Source of the DNA: Saprospiraceae bacterium
Lineage (GTDB): Bacteria; Bacteroidota; Bacteroidia; Chitinophagales; Saprospiraceae
DNA length: 64,000 nt
Assembly (NCBI GenBank): GCA_019187225.1
Contig: JABAQQ010000036.1
Coordinates: 124,001 to 188,000, forward strand
Reading direction: 5' to 3'
Positions within the stretch are counted from its first letter, which is position 1; each line of letters starts with the position of its first letter. The position numbers and the translations under genes are program-made. The notes beneath the pieces were generated by a model. It ran no database searches. It saw only the letters and a program-made list of their open reading frames with translations, and had not been told where the DNA came from. Positions 32,448 to 42,032 of the stretch are shown here, in pieces.

Positions 32448-32843
32448 ATGAAAAAAATCCTGTTTTTCATCGCTTTGCCTTTATTTATGGCAAGTTGTGC
32501 CACTAAAAAAAGTACCACCATCGGTAATTTTCAAAATTTAACTACCCGAAATATGACGAACATCAGTTCCATGCACGAACCCACCAAAGCCGTCTCCGCC
32601 AAACCGCTTTTCAAAGGGCAGGAAGGCACGGTAAACGCCCTTCAAATCCAAAAAGACGGGCTGCTCGACAAGCACGTCACCAAAGTGCCTGCGCTGCTGG
32701 TCTGTGTGGCGGGTGAAGTAGTTTTTGAAAACGAAAAGGGCTTTAAACAGACCCTCACCAACGGCGATTATGTCAACATAGAACCCATGGTGACGCATTG
32801 GGTGAAGGGTATCCAGGACAGCCAACTTTTGCTCATCAAGTAA
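32448..32843 (+). CDS. cupin-fold lipoprotein
   Basis: 131 aa with a lipoprotein signal (LFFIALPLFMASCATKKS). The C-terminal 80 residues form a cupin barrel: ALQIQKDGLLDKHVTKVPAL, VCVAGEVVFENEKGFKQTLT and GDYVNIEPMVTHWVKGIQD. Metal-binding residues are incomplete (one His in each motif), so binding rather than catalysis is possible. It lies between the TetR and TolC genes and is probably co-transcribed. Confidence 0.8.
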   Translation: MKKILFFIALPLFMASCATKKSTTIGNFQNLTTRNMTNISSMHEPTKAVSAKPLFKGQEGTVNALQIQKDGLLDKHVTKVPALLVCVAGEVVFENEKGFKQTLTNGDYVNIEPMVTHWVKGIQDSQLLLIK

Positions 32844-32855
32844 TTTTTTTACCCA

Positions 32856-34178
32856 ATGAAGTTAGTGAATGTTCACATACTCTCGTTCGTACTATGGTTT
32901 GCGCTCGCCGGTTTTAGCCACAACACCCTGCAAGCGCAGACCATGACCTTGCAGCAATGCATCGAAACGGCTTTGTCCAATAACAGAAACTTGCAGATCG
33001 GTCGGAACAACCTCAACCTTAACCCGCTCAGACAGCAGGAGGCAAAGTCGAACCTTTGGCCGAAAGCAACGGCCTCGGCAGACTATAAGTTTTTCACGAA
33101 TTTGCCCTACCAACTCTTGCCCTTGTCGGTGTTCAACGGCCCCGAAGGACAGTATAAAGAAGCGCAATTCGGCGTGCCGCACAATCTCGGCGTAAACGTC
33201 CAGTTGGCGATGCCGATTTACCATCCGCAAATCAAAGCGGGCGTCAAAGCCACCGAAATTGCCGCTGAAATGGGCGATTTACAGGTGGAGAAAAGCGAGG
33301 AGCAGGTCATTTTTGAGGTAACGAACTTGTATTACAATGCCCAGATTTTGCAGCATCAAATACTGTTCGCAGACAGCAACCTGGTAAATGTGAACCGCTT
33401 GCTCGCCACGATGCAATTGCTTCGGGAGCAAGGATTAGCCAAAGGTACGGACATCGGAAAAATCGAACTGCAACAGGCACAACTGCAATCCCAACGGGTG
33501 CAATTGGACGGTAAATTGGCGCAGGTACTCAACGGTTTGAAGTTTTTTATGGGTCAGGACCTGGATACGCCGCTGTCCGTTCCAAAAGACATTGAACAAG
33601 GCGCTAACACGGAATATCCCGTCTCCACGCCCGTAGATACCCGCATGGCGCAGGTACAAAACCGCCTGTTGGCCAATGAATTGGATTTGCTGAAAAAATC
33701 AAAGTTGCCGACCCTTTCGTTCGTTGCCAATTATGGTTTGACGGGTTTCGGGTATTTCAAACAGCCCGACCCATTCTTCAAAGTATTTCCCATCGGCTTC
33801 ATCGGCATACAGGCTGCCTACCCGATCTGGAATAGAACGACCCGTTTTAAAATCGCCCAAAAAGAAGTGGACCTCACAGGCAATCGCCTGCAAACCGAAC
33901 AGATTGAGGCGCAAAACGACCTGCAAATTGCCAATGCAATTTTGCAAAAAAATACCGCACAGGCAAATCTCCCCGCAGCACAGCAGCAAATATCCCTGGC
34001 AACATCGGTCTATCAGCAAACGCTTGTTCAGCAACAACAAGGCATGGCGACCATTACCGATATTTTATTGGCGGATAATGCCTTGCGGGAAGCGCAAACC
34101 AATTATCTCAATGCCCTTGTCGACTATTTGAAAGCCGATTTGGAATGGAAAAAAGCATCCGGTTCAATCAAAAATTAA
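32856..34178 (+). CDS. TolC family outer-membrane efflux protein
   Basis: 440 aa with a signal peptide (ILSFVLWFALAGFSHNTLQA). It has the duplicated helical hairpins of the family: MTLQQCIETALSNNRNLQIG at the start of the first, and QIEAQNDLQIANAILQKNTA later, with VYQQTLVQQQQGMATITDIL and ALVDYLKADLEWKKASG at the end. It forms the outer-membrane channel for the adaptor and RND pump that follow at 3-nt and 6-nt spacing. A TetR-type palindrome overlaps codons 2-9. Confidence 0.92.
   Translation: MKLVNVHILSFVLWFALAGFSHNTLQAQTMTLQQCIETALSNNRNLQIGRNNLNLNPLRQQEAKSNLWPKATASADYKFFTNLPYQLLPLSVFNGPEGQYKEAQFGVPHNLGVNVQLAMPIYHPQIKAGVKATEIAAEMGDLQVEKSEEQVIFEVTNLYYNAQILQHQILFADSNLVNVNRLLATMQLLREQGLAKGTDIGKIELQQAQLQSQRVQLDGKLAQVLNGLKFFMGQDLDTPLSVPKDIEQGANTEYPVSTPVDTRMAQVQNRLLANELDLLKKSKLPTLSFVANYGLTGFGYFKQPDPFFKVFPIGFIGIQAAYPIWNRTTRFKIAQKEVDLTGNRLQTEQIEAQNDLQIANAILQKNTAQANLPAAQQQISLATSVYQQTLVQQQQGMATITDILLADNALREAQTNYLNALVDYLKADLEWKKASGSIKN
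32861..32880. promoter_or_regulatory. second TetR-type palindrome over the tolC start
   Basis: GTTAGTGAATGTTCACATAC (7 of 10 symmetrical pairs) shares the left half and the overall layout with 30859-30878. It covers codons 2-9 of the TolC gene, so binding there would block elongation or a promoter just upstream. Confidence 0.5.
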
Positions 34179-34181
34179 ACC

Positions 34182-35030
34182 ATGAAAAAGATATTGTCTT
34201 ATTTGATACCCGCCATTATTTTGATCGGTATTTTCGGAGGCATTGCTTTGAAACTAAAAAAGAACAAAGCCGTTGCCGGGGAGCGGGTATTTCATTTTGA
34301 CCCTGCGGAAGCGCCCGCAACGACGGCTGAAGTTGCTTCAACAATACCGCAAAGTGAAATGGGCGACCTTCTTTTCACGGGTACTTTTGAGCCGTACCGG
34401 GAAACGAAAATCAGCGCCGAAATACAGGGTAGAATCAATCGAATCACGGTGGATGCGGGCAGCATCGTGACCACAGGGCAAACCCTCGTGCAGCTGGATA
34501 ATGCGCTGTTGCAATTGCAATTGCAAGCGGTGGAGGTGCAAATCGAGGGTTTGACGGCGGATGTGAACCGTTATTCCATTTTGGCGAAAGCCGATGCGGT
34601 ACAGGGCATTCAGTTGGAAAAAGCCCAGTTGGGTTTGAAATCCGCACAGGTACAACGGGCGACCGTTCAGGAACAAATCAATAAAACCACCATTAAAGCG
34701 CCTTTTAACGGCATTGTTTATGGCAAATTAAATGAGGTCGGCGGCTTTGCGGCGCCGGGCGTTCCGCTATTGCATATCCTCGATATCGGTCAGTTGAAAT
34801 TCACGATAAACGTGCCTGAAAACGATTTGAAATATTTCAAAACAGGACAAACCTATAAAATCATCGCCGATGCATTTCCGGATAAAAAACTTTCCGGCAA
34901 AGTCAGCATGATTGCCGGCAAAGCGAATACAGGCAGCAGTTTCCCCGTACAATTCACGGTCAATAATTTTTCAAATTATGCGCTGCGGGCGGGCATGTTT
35001 GGAAAAATTGATTTATCCAACAAAAACTGA
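34182..35030 (+). CDS. RND efflux periplasmic adaptor (HlyD/MFP family)
   Basis: 282 aa. One N-terminal membrane segment is followed by the barrel-sandwich halves ETKISAEIQGRINRITVDAG and INKTTIKAPFNGIVYGKLNE, a short helical hairpin between them, and the beta-barrel ending in ALRAGMFGKIDL. It links the inner-membrane RND pump to the TolC channel. It is shorter than typical AcrA proteins, with a reduced membrane-proximal domain. It lies between tolC-like and RND genes of the same operon. Confidence 0.92.
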   Translation: MKKILSYLIPAIILIGIFGGIALKLKKNKAVAGERVFHFDPAEAPATTAEVASTIPQSEMGDLLFTGTFEPYRETKISAEIQGRINRITVDAGSIVTTGQTLVQLDNALLQLQLQAVEVQIEGLTADVNRYSILAKADAVQGIQLEKAQLGLKSAQVQRATVQEQINKTTIKAPFNGIVYGKLNEVGGFAAPGVPLLHILDIGQLKFTINVPENDLKYFKTGQTYKIIADAFPDKKLSGKVSMIAGKANTGSSFPVQFTVNNFSNYALRAGMFGKIDLSNKN

Positions 35031-35036
35031 TCGGGT

Positions 35037-38000
35037 ATGAATATCACAGAAATTTCCATCAATCGCCCCTCGCTTATCATTGTCTTGTTCAGTGTGTTTG
35101 CGCTGCTCGGCATTATTGGGTATAAGAATCTGAGTTACGAGTTGATGCCCGATTTTAACCAGCCCGTCGTCGTCATCCGCACGGGCTACCCCGGGGCGGC
35201 GCCCGATGAAGTGGAAACTTCGGTTTCCCGAAAAATCGAGGATGCTTTGTCCAATTTGGAAGGCGTGGATTATTTAGTCACCAAGTCGCTGCCCAATGCC
35301 TCGGTCATTATTGCCAACCTGAATTACGGCGCCGACCTGGATCAGGCCATGCAGGATGCCCAACGGTATATCGACAATATCCGCAAGGATCTGCCCGCCG
35401 ATATTTTAAGCCCGGTGATGAGCAAGGTGTCGCCCAACGACCTGCCGATTATGTCCGTTAGCGCGACGAGCAATTTGCCCGCTACCGTTTTTTATCAAAA
35501 AATGAAAGACGAGTATTTGCCGCAAATCCAGCAATTAAAAGGCGTGGCGGAAATAACCCTTTTGGGCGGCGAGGAACGGGAAATACAGGTAAAGATCGAT
35601 CAGGAAAAACTCAAATACTATCGGGTTTCGATGTTGCAAGTGGTGGAAGCCATTAACCGGGCGGGGCTGGACTTGCCCGCAGGAAACGTGCAGACCGATA
35701 CCGAAACCAATTCGGTGCGGCTGGTCGGCAAATTCAACACGCTCGATCACCTGCGCAGCGTACAAGTGGCGATGCCCTTGCCCAACAGCCCGGTTTATCT
35801 GAAAGACGTGGCCGAAGTGGTAGACGGCATTCGGGAAGTGACTTCGGTGAGTCGCTTCAACGGCAAAAACGGCATCGGGCTTTCGCTCAAAAAACAAGGG
35901 GATGCCAATGCGGTAAACGTTTCGAAGGCGGTGCGCAGCGCATTTGAAAAAATAGAAAAGCAAAACGCCCAACACGAAGTACGATTCGTGATTGCCGACG
36001 ACAGCACCGACAACACCATTGCCGCCGTGGACAGCGTAGTAGTGGATTTAATTTTGGCGGTCATCCTCGTGTCTTTGGTGATGCTCTTGTTTTTGCGCAG
36101 TTTCAGAAACTCGCTCATCGTTCTGGTAGCGATTCCGACCTCCCTGGTCACGGCATTTGCGGTCATGTGGATGCTCCATTACACCCTCAACCTGATGACG
36201 CTCTTAGCCATGTCGTTGATTATAGGCATCCTCGTAGACGATGCGGTGGTGGTTTTGGAAAACATCCAACGCCACCTGGACCTGGGCAAGGAAAAGCGCA
36301 AAGCCGCCCTTGAGGGGCGTATGGAAATCGGTTTCTCCGCGTTGTCCATTACACTGGTGGACGTGGTGGTGTTTTTGCCGATTTTGTTTTTGCAGGTGTT
36401 TGTGGCGGATATGTTGAAGCAGTTTTCGGTGGTGGTCATCACGTCCACGCTGACCAGTTTGCTGGTTGGTTTTACGCTGACGCCCTGGATGGCTTCCCGC
36501 ATCGGGAAAAAAGAAGACTTGCAACCAACCAACCTTTTCAACCGCTTTTTGATTGGTTTTGAAAAATTACTGGACCGTTTTATCGAATGGTACGGCAGGC
36601 AGTTGAGTTGGGTGTTGAATCACAAACTGATTTTTACGGGCATCGTGCTCCTGCTTTTTGCCATGACTTTGGGTGTGATGAAGCAAGGCATCATCGGCAA
36701 AGAACTGATTTCCACGGGCGACCAGGGGAAATTCCGCTTTGCTTTGGAATTTGACAAAAACACCTCCATTCACCACAACAATGCCGTGTCAATAGAAATT
36801 GAAAAGCATATTTTGGCACAAGCCGAAGTAAAAACGCTGTTCAGCAACGTGGGCGGACCGAGTACGGGCATCGGGAGTTTGGGTGTGGGTGTGCCCTACA
36901 AAACGGAATTTACCGTACAGTTGAAGGACAAAAAGCAGATCGACAATTTGCGCACTGAAGACTTCATGTTGCGCCTTCGGCAGGATTTGCAAAAACAATA
37001 TCCCGACATCCGTTTTTCCATAGCGGCGTTGGGCCTGGTGCCCCGTTCTGCACCTGTGGAAATGACATTGAGCGGCAGCGATTTGCCGCAAGTTATGGAA
37101 ACGGGCAAGATGCTCAAAGACGTGGTGCAGCGCATACCCGGCGCCGACAACGTGCAACTATCGGTGGAAGAAGGCAGCCCCGAATACCAGGTTTTACCCG
37201 ACAAAGACCGCATGCAACGGCTCGGTTTGAACACCGCTTACACAGGACAAAACCTGCGTATAGCCTTTACGGGCAATGACGATGCTACCCTTACGGAAAA
37301 CGGAACGGAGTACCCCATACGGATATGGTTGGCTGATTTCGACCGCCGTAACTATGACGATGTGCGCCGGCTGAACATTTTTAACCCTGCGGGGCTACCC
37401 GTACAAGTAGTGCAATTTGCGAATGTCGCCAAAGACCGCGCGCCCTCGCTGTTGGAGCGCAAAGACCGCCGGCCCGCCATTACGCTCACCGCCGACGCCT
37501 TGGGCCGGCCTTCTGGAACGGTAGCGGACGAAGTAGTGGCGTATTTAAAAAAGAATCCCCTGCCCGAAGGCATGGATCTAACCTGGGGCAGCGACATCAA
37601 GCGGCAAAACGATAGTTTTGGGGCCTTGGGCGGCGTTTTGGCGATTTCGTTTCTGTTGATTTACCTGATTATGGTCGCCTTGTACGATAGTTTTATATAT
37701 CCCTTTGTGGCGCTTTTTTCCATACCCGTAGCAGCGATAGGGGCGTTCCTGGCCCTGAATTTATCCCTGAGCAATTTGAGTTTGTTTGCCCTTTTGGGTT
37801 TGATTATGCTCATGGGTTTGGTAACGAAAAACGCTATTTTAATTGTAGACTTTACCAACCAACTCAAAGCCGAAGGGATGCATTACCGGGAGGCATTGAT
37901 ACAAGCAGGCAAGGAGCGGATGCGCCCCATCTTGATGACGACACTCTCTATGGCTATCGGAATGTTGCCGATCGCATTGGCAAGCGGTACCGCCAGCGAG

Positions 38001-38156
38001 TGGAAAAACGGATTGGCGTGGGTCATCATCGGCGGATTACTTTCCTCCTTGATATTGACGGTGTATTTGGTGCCGATGATGTATTATCTGGTGGATAGGG
38101 GGAAGGAAAAACTGGGTGGGAGAAAGGCGAAAATAAAATATAATAGAAGACCTTAA
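35037..38156 (+). CDS. RND efflux pump, inner-membrane permease (HAE-like)
   Basis: 1039 aa, full length for the family, with 12 membrane helices and two large periplasmic loops. The proton-relay helix reads MSLIIGILVDDAVVVLENIQ, with the double Asp of HAE-type (drug) pumps rather than the single-Asp pattern of heavy-metal (CusA/CzcA) pumps. GYPGAAPDEVETSVSRKIED and YREALIQAGKERMRPILMTT are family blocks. Exported substrate is unknown. It is the last gene of the TetR-linked operon; a chromate-type module begins 90 nt downstream. Confidence 0.95.
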   Translation: MNITEISINRPSLIIVLFSVFALLGIIGYKNLSYELMPDFNQPVVVIRTGYPGAAPDEVETSVSRKIEDALSNLEGVDYLVTKSLPNASVIIANLNYGADLDQAMQDAQRYIDNIRKDLPADILSPVMSKVSPNDLPIMSVSATSNLPATVFYQKMKDEYLPQIQQLKGVAEITLLGGEEREIQVKIDQEKLKYYRVSMLQVVEAINRAGLDLPAGNVQTDTETNSVRLVGKFNTLDHLRSVQVAMPLPNSPVYLKDVAEVVDGIREVTSVSRFNGKNGIGLSLKKQGDANAVNVSKAVRSAFEKIEKQNAQHEVRFVIADDSTDNTIAAVDSVVVDLILAVILVSLVMLLFLRSFRNSLIVLVAIPTSLVTAFAVMWMLHYTLNLMTLLAMSLIIGILVDDAVVVLENIQRHLDLGKEKRKAALEGRMEIGFSALSITLVDVVVFLPILFLQVFVADMLKQFSVVVITSTLTSLLVGFTLTPWMASRIGKKEDLQPTNLFNRFLIGFEKLLDRFIEWYGRQLSWVLNHKLIFTGIVLLLFAMTLGVMKQGIIGKELISTGDQGKFRFALEFDKNTSIHHNNAVSIEIEKHILAQAEVKTLFSNVGGPSTGIGSLGVGVPYKTEFTVQLKDKKQIDNLRTEDFMLRLRQDLQKQYPDIRFSIAALGLVPRSAPVEMTLSGSDLPQVMETGKMLKDVVQRIPGADNVQLSVEEGSPEYQVLPDKDRMQRLGLNTAYTGQNLRIAFTGNDDATLTENGTEYPIRIWLADFDRRNYDDVRRLNIFNPAGLPVQVVQFANVAKDRAPSLLERKDRRPAITLTADALGRPSGTVADEVVAYLKKNPLPEGMDLTWGSDIKRQNDSFGALGGVLAISFLLIYLIMVALYDSFIYPFVALFSIPVAAIGAFLALNLSLSNLSLFALLGLIMLMGLVTKNAILIVDFTNQLKAEGMHYREALIQAGKERMRPILMTTLSMAIGMLPIALASGTASEWKNGLAWVIIGGLLSSLILTVYLVPMMYYLVDRGKEKLGGRKAKIKYNRRP

Positions 38157-38245
38157 CAAGCGGGTAAAAGCCGTTTTTTTACCGCCCAGAAAGATGGCTA
38201 CTGCTTAAAATGTGCTTAATTTTCCTTTCAAATCTGCATTATGAT

Positions 38246-39085
38246 ATGAAATGGATTACCCGCCACCGCCCTAAAATTGACCGCATCGCCTGCCCCTGGC
38301 TCATCCGGCGCTTCATTGACCCGGCAGCGGAAATCATCTACGTGCCCGACGAAAAGGTGTTGCCAAGAGCAGAAGCCCTCGACGCCACACCTTTTGACGT
38401 GCCGGGTGTGGAGTACACGCACTATGGCGACGAATGCACTTTCGATTATTTCCTAAAAAAATACAAGCTCGACGACCCCGCCCTGCATGTGCTTGCGGAT
38501 ATCGTGCGGGGTGCGGATACAGACCGGCATTATCTGGCAGAACAGGCACCTGGGCTTTGGGCAATCTCGGCGGGGCTGGCGCACAACACGCCCGACGACC
38601 TTGAACTGCTGGAAAAGGGCATGATGATTTACGATGCGCTATACGCCTGGGCAAAATTTCACCGCCACGAAAAACACACCCAGCACCCGACCGAACAGTT
38701 GCTGCTCGATGTGTTCCACCGCTTTTTGGAAATAAAAACGGGCGCTAATAAGCGCATTCCCGCCTGGGCGAAAGAATTGAAGGATATCATTCAGGACCAA
38801 ATTGACACCAACCTGAGCCTCAAGGAAATCTCCCGGGAACTCGACCTGAACCCCGCTTACCTGAGCCGGGAGTTTTCAAAACATTTTGAAAACCAATCGT
38901 TTGGTGAGTATGTCCGCAGCCGTCGCATCGAAAAAGCCATTGAACTGCTGAAAGACCCCAAGCACTCGCTCACCGATATTGCTTACCTGACGGGCTTCTC
39001 CGACCAGAGCCATTTTACCCGCATTTTCAAAAAACAAACGGGCGAAAGCCCTTCTGCCTACCGCAAAAAAATGAGAAAAAAGTAG
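38246..39085 (+). CDS. ChrB-type domain fused to an AraC DNA-binding domain
   Basis: 279 aa from the ATG at 38246 (MKWITRHRPKIDRIACPWLI). Residues 1-145 are the ChrB C-terminal-type domain: conserved DRIACPWLI, FDVPGVEYTHYGDECTFDYF and DIVRGADTDRH. Residues 180-279 are an AraC-type double helix-turn-helix (LSLKEISRELDLNPAYLSRE; LTDIAYLTGFSDQSHFTRIF; ESPSAYRKK). ChrB proteins sense or handle chromate, so this looks like a one-component chromate-responsive regulator for the cluster up to ChrA. The partner without HTH follows at 39163. Confidence 0.88.
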   Translation: MKWITRHRPKIDRIACPWLIRRFIDPAAEIIYVPDEKVLPRAEALDATPFDVPGVEYTHYGDECTFDYFLKKYKLDDPALHVLADIVRGADTDRHYLAEQAPGLWAISAGLAHNTPDDLELLEKGMMIYDALYAWAKFHRHEKHTQHPTEQLLLDVFHRFLEIKTGANKRIPAWAKELKDIIQDQIDTNLSLKEISRELDLNPAYLSREFSKHFENQSFGEYVRSRRIEKAIELLKDPKHSLTDIAYLTGFSDQSHFTRIFKKQTGESPSAYRKKMRKK

Positions 39086-39162
39086 AATCCGTTCCAAAAG
39101 GTCAGTTGCGTTCTATTTCGTGGGAGACAAGTGGGCGAACATTGCCGCAAAATGTGAATCCG

Positions 39163-39615
39163 ATGAAATGGATAACTCGTGAGCGACCGAAAATCGACCG
39201 TATCGCCTGCCCCTGGCTCATCAAAAACTTCGTGGATAGTGCTGCGGAATTCATTTACGTGCCCAAAGAGCAGGTATTTGAAAAGGCAACGGAACTCGAT
39301 GCCATCCCCTACGACATCCCCGGCGCTGAATACTCACACGAAGGGGAGTTTTGTACCTTTGATTTTATAATAAAAAAACACGGGCTGGACGACCCCGCCC
39401 TGCTCCAACTCGCCGCCATTATTCGGGGCGCCGACACCAACCGCTTCGAACTTTCGCCGCAGTCGGCAGGGCTTTGGGCGATTTCGGCGGGGCTTTCCCA
39501 CAATTTCAAGGACGACCACAAAATGCTGGCAGTCGGGATGAACATCTACGATGCGCTGTACAGTTGGGCGAAGTACGTTCAGTCGGAAAAACACACTTGG
39601 AATCCGGTTTTATGA
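39163..39615 (+). CDS. ChrB-type chromate-resistance domain protein
   Basis: 150 aa from the ATG at 39163 (MKWITRERPKIDRIACPWLI). It is a close paralogue of the sensor half of the previous gene, with FDFIIKKHGLDDPALLQLAA and IIRGADTNRFELSPQSAGLW, and no DNA-binding domain. It could act as the chromate-binding or reducing component while the fused version regulates. Its stop overlaps the start of the outer-membrane protein gene (ATGA). Confidence 0.88.
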   Translation: MKWITRERPKIDRIACPWLIKNFVDSAAEFIYVPKEQVFEKATELDAIPYDIPGAEYSHEGEFCTFDFIIKKHGLDDPALLQLAAIIRGADTNRFELSPQSAGLWAISAGLSHNFKDDHKMLAVGMNIYDALYSWAKYVQSEKHTWNPVL

Positions 39616-42029
39616 AAAAATTTTTCATCTTCCTTTTTGGCTTGTTTTACTCGTTTGCCCATGCTCAAAAAACGGGCGGCATCAGCGGCATGGTAACAGC
39701 CCCCGACCGGCAGCCAGTCGAGTTCGCCAGCGTATTCATCACGCTCCAAAGCGATACCTCCCGGATTGTGGAGGGCATGATAACCGATAGTCTGGGGCGG
39801 TTTTTATTGACCCAAATTCCTTTTGGCGACTATTTTCTCAACGTGCAATTCATCGGTTACGAAGGGCAAAAACAGGCGGTGAGCATCGGTGAGGGGAGGG
39901 CGAAGGTCGTGCTATCCGCTATCCTGCTAACGGAGAGCGCAACCACCCTGTGTGGAGTCGAAGTGAGCGCCATCCGCAACCTGATTCGAAAAACAGAGGA
40001 AGGCATAGTGCTGAACGCCGCCGACAACCTCACCCAAATCGGCGGCTCGGCGGCGGATTTGCTCAAAAACATGCCCGGCGTGATAGCGGGTGGAGAGGGA
40101 GAAATTACCCTGCGGGGAAAAACGCCGCTGATTTTGATAAACGGTAGGGTGTCGGGCATCGGCGGGGCTGACCGCACTGCCAACCTCGAACAAATCCCCG
40201 CCGGCAGCATCGAGCGCATCGAAATCATCACCAACCCTTCCTCGAAATACGATGCCGATGCCGAGGGCGGCATCATCAACCTCGTGCTGAAAAAAAGCAC
40301 GGACTTGGGCACGAACGGCGCCGTGGCAGCCGGGGCGGGCTTCGGCGAACGCTACCGCCTGAACGGTACGCTGCTGCTGAACCACAAAACCCCAAAATGG
40401 AATTTCGGTGTCGCCTACGACAACTGGTACACTACCCGCACCCGCCGGGTCAGGGGCGACCGGGTGCAGTTCAATCTTCCCGACGAGTATTACCTGACCC
40501 AGCGGCGCTTCGACGAGCGCATCCTCCAAAACCAAAGCGCCCGGATGAACATTGACTTTTCACCCAACGAAAAAAACAGCCTGAATCTGGAAGCCATCTG
40601 GCTTTTCCAGGGCGAGGACAACAACGAGACCCTGACCACCACCACCGAGACCACAGCCCCTGATTTTACCGGACGGAATCGCCGCCACTCCAACGAAATC
40701 CGGCATTTCCACACGGTTGAAGCCTTACTTGAATACGCCCGCCAATTCGGAAAGCCCGACCAGTCGCTGACCTTCCGTGTCAGTTCCGCTTTCGACAACG
40801 ACCGGGAAAACACCCTCATCACCACCCAGGAACTTTTAAAGGATTTTTCCGAAACGGGCGAACCGTATTTGCAAAAAACGCATAACTATGAAAACTCCAA
40901 CCTGAGCAATCTCTCGCTCGATTACGCCCAGCCGGTCGGCAAAAACAGTTCGCTGGAAACGGGCTACAAAGCCATTTTCCGCTTTTTGGACAATGACTTC
41001 CTGCGGCAAAACGAGACGAACGGCAGCTTCGTCACCGACCCCGCCAACACGGATGTTTTTAATTTCAGGGAGCAAATCCACGCCGCCTACGTGCAGTATG
41101 GCGCATGGGTCGGTGAAAAAAAGTCGCCGGATTGGAAATTCGGTCTGGGGCTGCGGGCGGAGCAAGTTTGGAACAATGGCGACCTCGAACTCAACCCCTT
41201 GCAGTTCAAAAACGACTATTTCAACCTCTTTCCCTCCGCCCAGGTGATACGTTACACCGCCCGCCGGGACATGGTGAAATTGAGTTACGGCAGGCGCATC
41301 AACCGACCCAGTTTTGGGCAGTTGATACCATTCACCGACATCACCGACTCGCTCAATACCCGTGCGGGCAACCCTGAACTGAACCCCGAACTGGCGCACT
41401 CGCTCGAACTTTCGTACAGCCATGCCTTTGGCATTGGCAACTTCAATGCAGCCGCATTTTACCGCCGCACCAGCGACGTGATTTTGCCCTTCACCACCTT
41501 GAGCAATACGGGCGTGGCGTTCACGAAGCCCCTCAATTTTGGCAACGCCACCACCTTCGGCTTGGAGGGCATGGTCGCCGTCAACCCGACGGATTTTTGG
41601 AGCCTCAACCTCAATGTTTCGGGCTACGACCTCCGCATCGAGAACTCCGAGCCGACGCTCGATTTGCAGCGAAACCAATGGGCATATTTTGCCAAACTCA
41701 TCCAAAATTTCACCCCGTGGAAAGGTGGCAAAATCCAACTGACCGCCAATTACACCTCGCCCATCGCCATCCCGCAGGGCGAAAGGCTGGCGGTGTATTT
41801 CGTTGACCTCGGTTTTCAGCAAAAAGTATGGAAAGGCAAGGGCAGGCTTGGTCTGGCGCTCACCGACATTTTCGATACCCAACGAAGCGGGCTGCGATTG
41901 GCTGCCCCGGATTTTGATTTTCAACGCAGTTTCAAGATTGACTCAAGGGCTGCGCTGCTCACTTTCACCTATTCCTTCCGCTCGCAGGCGAAGGAGGAAT
42001 TGTTGGAGAACAAGTTTAAAAATGATTGA
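39612..42029 (+). CDS. outer-membrane beta-barrel protein (TonB-receptor-like)
   Basis: 805 aa from the ATG at 39612, which gives a clean signal peptide (KKFFIFLFGLFYSFAHAQKT). A CarboxypepD-regulatory-like domain covers residues 22-105. A plug-like region follows (GSAADLLKNMPGVIAGGEGE, then EQIPAGSIERIEIITNPSSK), then a large barrel of the OMP_b-brl_3 type. Its presence in the chromate module suggests exchange of a ligand or metal across the outer membrane; the substrate is unknown. It overlaps the upstream ChrB gene by 4 nt. Confidence 0.9.
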   Translation: MKKFFIFLFGLFYSFAHAQKTGGISGMVTAPDRQPVEFASVFITLQSDTSRIVEGMITDSLGRFLLTQIPFGDYFLNVQFIGYEGQKQAVSIGEGRAKVVLSAILLTESATTLCGVEVSAIRNLIRKTEEGIVLNAADNLTQIGGSAADLLKNMPGVIAGGEGEITLRGKTPLILINGRVSGIGGADRTANLEQIPAGSIERIEIITNPSSKYDADAEGGIINLVLKKSTDLGTNGAVAAGAGFGERYRLNGTLLLNHKTPKWNFGVAYDNWYTTRTRRVRGDRVQFNLPDEYYLTQRRFDERILQNQSARMNIDFSPNEKNSLNLEAIWLFQGEDNNETLTTTTETTAPDFTGRNRRHSNEIRHFHTVEALLEYARQFGKPDQSLTFRVSSAFDNDRENTLITTQELLKDFSETGEPYLQKTHNYENSNLSNLSLDYAQPVGKNSSLETGYKAIFRFLDNDFLRQNETNGSFVTDPANTDVFNFREQIHAAYVQYGAWVGEKKSPDWKFGLGLRAEQVWNNGDLELNPLQFKNDYFNLFPSAQVIRYTARRDMVKLSYGRRINRPSFGQLIPFTDITDSLNTRAGNPELNPELAHSLELSYSHAFGIGNFNAAAFYRRTSDVILPFTTLSNTGVAFTKPLNFGNATTFGLEGMVAVNPTDFWSLNLNVSGYDLRIENSEPTLDLQRNQWAYFAKLIQNFTPWKGGKIQLTANYTSPIAIPQGERLAVYFVDLGFQQKVWKGKGRLGLALTDIFDTQRSGLRLAAPDFDFQRSFKIDSRAALLTFTYSFRSQAKEELLENKFKND

Positions 42030-42032
42030 ATC

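Noticed and set aside
40836-41924. 362-codon minus-strand ORF
   Set aside because: Antisense shadow of the outer-membrane barrel gene, caused by GC-rich codon bias.
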